Source of the DNA: Galbitalea sp036491035
Lineage (GTDB): Bacteria; Actinomycetota; Actinomycetes; Actinomycetales; Microbacteriaceae
Length of the DNA: 16,404 nucleotides
Direction of reading: 5' to 3'
NCBI GenBank assembly: GCA_036491035.1
Contig: DASXCU010000162.1
Span: forward strand, 1-16,404
The position numbers and the translations under genes are program-made. A model generated the notes under the pieces. The model did no database searches, was not told where the DNA came from, and saw only the letters and a list, made by a program, of their open reading frames with translations. Positions 15,454 through 16,404 of this stretch are shown piece by piece. Within the stretch, counting starts at the first letter, position 1; every line of letters begins with the position of its first letter.

Positions 15454-15482
15454 TAGACAAAACGGTTCGATGTCCCCATAAA
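15454..15482 (+). promoter_or_regulatory. Candidate promoter of the sigma factor gene
   Basis: TAGACA (15454-15459) and CATAAA (15477-15482) are separated by 17 bases, resembling a housekeeping-type -35/-10 pair. The predicted start near 15489 would give a leader of about 95 bases before the ATG at 15584. The match to consensus is moderate only. Confidence 0.35.
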
Positions 15483-15583
15483 AGAGGACCGTATTTTCGC
15501 GTCATAGCTGTACCCCGTTCCCGTCTCTTTGTGTAAGCCCGGGCCGCACCGGGTCCATACCCGAAGCGTAAGGACAGACCACT

Positions 15584-16144
15584 ATGCCCGTTACCACTAT
15601 CGCCGAGATCGAATCCGCACTCCTGTACTCGGTCGCCGCCGGCGACCGGTTCGCATTCAGCGAACTCTACGACCGGATGCAGCCACGCGTCCTCGGACTC
15701 GCGATGCGCGTTCTGCGGGACTACAGCCATGCCGAAGAAGTCGCCCAGGAGGTGTTCCTCGAAGTGTGGCAGTTCGCGCCCAGCTTCGACGGCACCAAGG
15801 GAAGCGCCACGGGCTGGATCCTGCGCAAGGCGCACAGCCGCGCGGTGGATCGCGTGCGGTCCGCTCAGGCCCGCCGCGAGCGCGAGAACCGCATCGGCAT
15901 TCGTGACCTGAGCGAGCCGAGCGACGACCTTACGGATACCGTGTCGCTTCGTCTCGAGAGCAAACGTGTCGAGCGTGCGCTCGAAATGCTTCCGGAAACC
16001 CAGCGCCAGGCGGTCGCGCTCGCCCACCTCGGCGGCTACAGCCACAGCGAGGTATCAGCGATCCTGCAGGTGCCGGTTGGTACGGTGAAGACTCGCATCC
16101 GCGCCGGAATCGGTCGGCTCCGCGAGGAATTGGCCGCCGCATAG
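15584..16144 (+). CDS. sigK: ECF RNA polymerase sigma factor, SigK-like
   Basis: The 186-residue protein is an extracytoplasmic-function (group 4) sigma factor. Sigma region 2 spans about residues 22-95 (FSELYDRMQPRVLGLAMRVL, AEEVAQEVFLEVW, then GWILRKAHSRAVDRVRSAQA for -10 binding). Sigma region 4 spans about 124-184 with the helix-turn-helix YSHSEVSAILQVPVGTVKTR. The block GSATGWIL...AHSRAVDRVR resembles mycobacterial SigK (ECF19), so I suggest that subgroup. AAGGA at 15570-15574 lies nine bases before the ATG. SigK-type factors are normally held by an RskA-like anti-sigma factor encoded next to them, but here the next gene is a cold-shock protein gene, so its partner must be elsewhere or absent. 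Confidence 0.9.
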   Translation: MPVTTIAEIESALLYSVAAGDRFAFSELYDRMQPRVLGLAMRVLRDYSHAEEVAQEVFLEVWQFAPSFDGTKGSATGWILRKAHSRAVDRVRSAQARRERENRIGIRDLSEPSDDLTDTVSLRLESKRVERALEMLPETQRQAVALAHLGGYSHSEVSAILQVPVGTVKTRIRAGIGRLREELAAA

Positions 16145-16191
16145 ACGGTCCGAAACAATTCGACTCAAAGAAACGATTTGACTTCGATGTG

Positions 16192-16219
16192 TTGCCTTGC
16201 GCTTCTTCTGCACTAGTGT
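16192..16219 (+). promoter_or_regulatory. Candidate promoter of the cold-shock gene
   Basis: TTGCCT (16192-16197) and TAGTGT (16214-16219) are separated by 16 bases; the latter fits TANNNT. A start near 16226 would leave a leader of about 84 bases containing both hairpins. Another TTGACT at 16178 has no -10 at a normal distance. Confidence 0.4.
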
Positions 16220-16228
16220 TAGCGATGC

Positions 16229-16254
16229 ATTAGCGCGCTCTGGCGCGCGTTAAT
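16229..16254 (+). other. Leader hairpin 1 upstream of the cold-shock gene
   Basis: ATTA-GCGCGC, loop TCTG, GCGCGC, two-base bulge GT, TAAT: six G/C pairs plus four A/T pairs. No T-run follows, so it is unlikely to be an intrinsic terminator for the sigma gene. It is more likely part of the structured 5' leader. Confidence 0.6.
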
Positions 16255-16268
16255 CGTGAGGCTCCGGG

Positions 16269-16286
16269 ATTCGGGACCGACCGAAT
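16269..16286 (+). other. Leader hairpin 2 upstream of the cold-shock gene
   Basis: ATTCGG, loop GACCGA, CCGAAT: a perfect six-base stem ending nine bases before the AAGGAG ribosome-binding site. Its position suits control of ribosome access, which is known for cold-shock mRNAs in other bacteria but is inferred here. Confidence 0.55.
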
Positions 16287-16295
16287 TGCACTAAC

Positions 16296-16301
16296 AAGGA
16301 G
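16296..16301 (+). promoter_or_regulatory. Strong ribosome-binding site of the cold-shock gene
   Basis: AAGGAG lies eight bases before the ATG at 16310. It is the best Shine-Dalgarno in the window and fixes the start codon of the partial gene. Confidence 0.85.
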
Positions 16302-16309
16302 TTCCAAGC

Positions 16310-16404
16310 ATGGCAACAGGTACTGTCAAATGGTTCAACGCCGAAAAGGGTTTTGGATTCATTTCCCCCGAGGACGGAAGCGCTGACGTTTTCGCCCACT
16401 ACTC
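16310..16404 (+). CDS. cspA: Cold-shock protein, CspA family (3' partial)
   Basis: The first 31 codons of a small nucleic-acid-binding cold-shock-domain protein are present before the window ends. The visible part contains TVKWFNAEKGFGFI with the RNP1 motif KGFGFI and the start of RNP2 (DVFAHY). From family knowledge such proteins are about 65-70 residues long and act as RNA chaperones in the cytoplasm. The gene lies 165 bases after the sigma factor stop, with its own promoter-like signal and a leader carrying two hairpins. Whether it is cold-induced or constitutive cannot be told from sequence. Confidence 0.96.
   Translation, partial: MATGTVKWFNAEKGFGFISPEDGSADVFAHY

Larger units (their letters stand above)
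15317..15583. other. 267-bp regulatory gap between SDR and sigma factor genes
   Basis: No coding region is supported here. The gap holds two operator-like palindromes (15386-15417), a promoter-like pair (15454-15482), a small GC hairpin CCGGG-type stem (15538-15553) and the AAGGA ribosome-binding site (15570-15574) of the sigma factor gene. No clear intrinsic terminator with a T-run follows the SDR gene. Confidence 0.6.

Noticed and set aside
15288..15479. A 63-codon minus-strand frame in the gap before the sigma factor gene
   Set aside because: There is no ribosome-binding site and no family resemblance, and it runs across the operator-like sites and into the SDR 3' end.
15463..15497. Possible intrinsic terminator (GTCC/GGAC stem followed by ATTTT)
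   Set aside because: The stem is only four bases with a ten-base loop, and it overlaps the candidate sigma-gene promoter; too weak to call.
16178..16183. TTGACT as a perfect-looking -35 box for the cold-shock gene
   Set aside because: No -10-like hexamer occurs 15-19 bases downstream; the TTGCCT/TAGTGT pair has better spacing.

Overview
The window reads as chromosomal DNA of a high-GC Gram-positive bacterium, most likely an actinobacterium of the Microbacteriaceae type. The reasons are the strong G/C third-position bias, frequent GTG starts, four-base GTGA/ATGA gene overlaps, a DUF3516-type Ski2-like helicase, a SigK-like ECF sigma factor and a degraded Ltp-type lipoprotein repeat. The genus assignment is inference. 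No IS element, phage gene, CRISPR array, tRNA or rRNA was seen.

Layout. (A) Bases 1-5084, plus strand: a sugar-uptake operon cut by the left edge. It encodes a CUT1 solute-binding protein (5' end missing), two permeases (MalF- and MalG-like), a GH4 glycosidase of the 6-phospho-beta-glucosidase type and a BadF/BadG-type sugar kinase. Genes overlap or nearly touch, so one transcript is likely. No ABC ATPase is present. (B) Bases 5081-7993, minus strand: an alpha/beta hydrolase, a lipase-like alpha/beta hydrolase and a DHA2-type MFS exporter, transcribed in that order. The MFS gene overlaps the kinase tail-to-tail by four bases. (C) Bases 8025-9296, plus: an alditol-oxidase-like covalent flavoprotein, divergent from B across only 31 bp. 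(D) Bases 9293-13625, minus: a nucleoside hydrolase, a large Ski2-like DEAD/DEAH helicase and a DUF72 protein, probably one operon. It is preceded by a near-perfect LacI-type operator. (E) Bases 13626-13840: a gap holding that operator, a C-terminal remnant of an Ltp-repeat lipoprotein on the minus strand and a -10 box placed for leaderless expression of the next gene. (F) Bases 13841-15316, plus: an unusual 491-residue SDR oxidoreductase with a four-cysteine zinc-ribbon-like module and no catalytic Tyr. (G) Bases 15317-16404, plus: a regulatory gap with two tandem LacI-type operator-like sites, a SigK-like ECF sigma factor without an adjacent anti-sigma gene, a structured leader and the start of a cold-shock protein gene.

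How the parts may work together. Block A looks like a PTS-independent route for an oligosaccharide or glycoside: ABC import, phosphorylation, and GH4 cleavage of a phosphorylated substrate. Blocks B-D are housekeeping and catabolic genes (polyol oxidation, ester hydrolysis, nucleoside salvage, RNA/DNA remodelling). The items most worth a second look are the SDR with its zinc module and Thr in place of Tyr, the three operator-like palindromes sharing the pattern TGNNANCGNTNNCA in the two gaps flanking that SDR, the Ltp remnant, and the two hairpins in the cold-shock leader.
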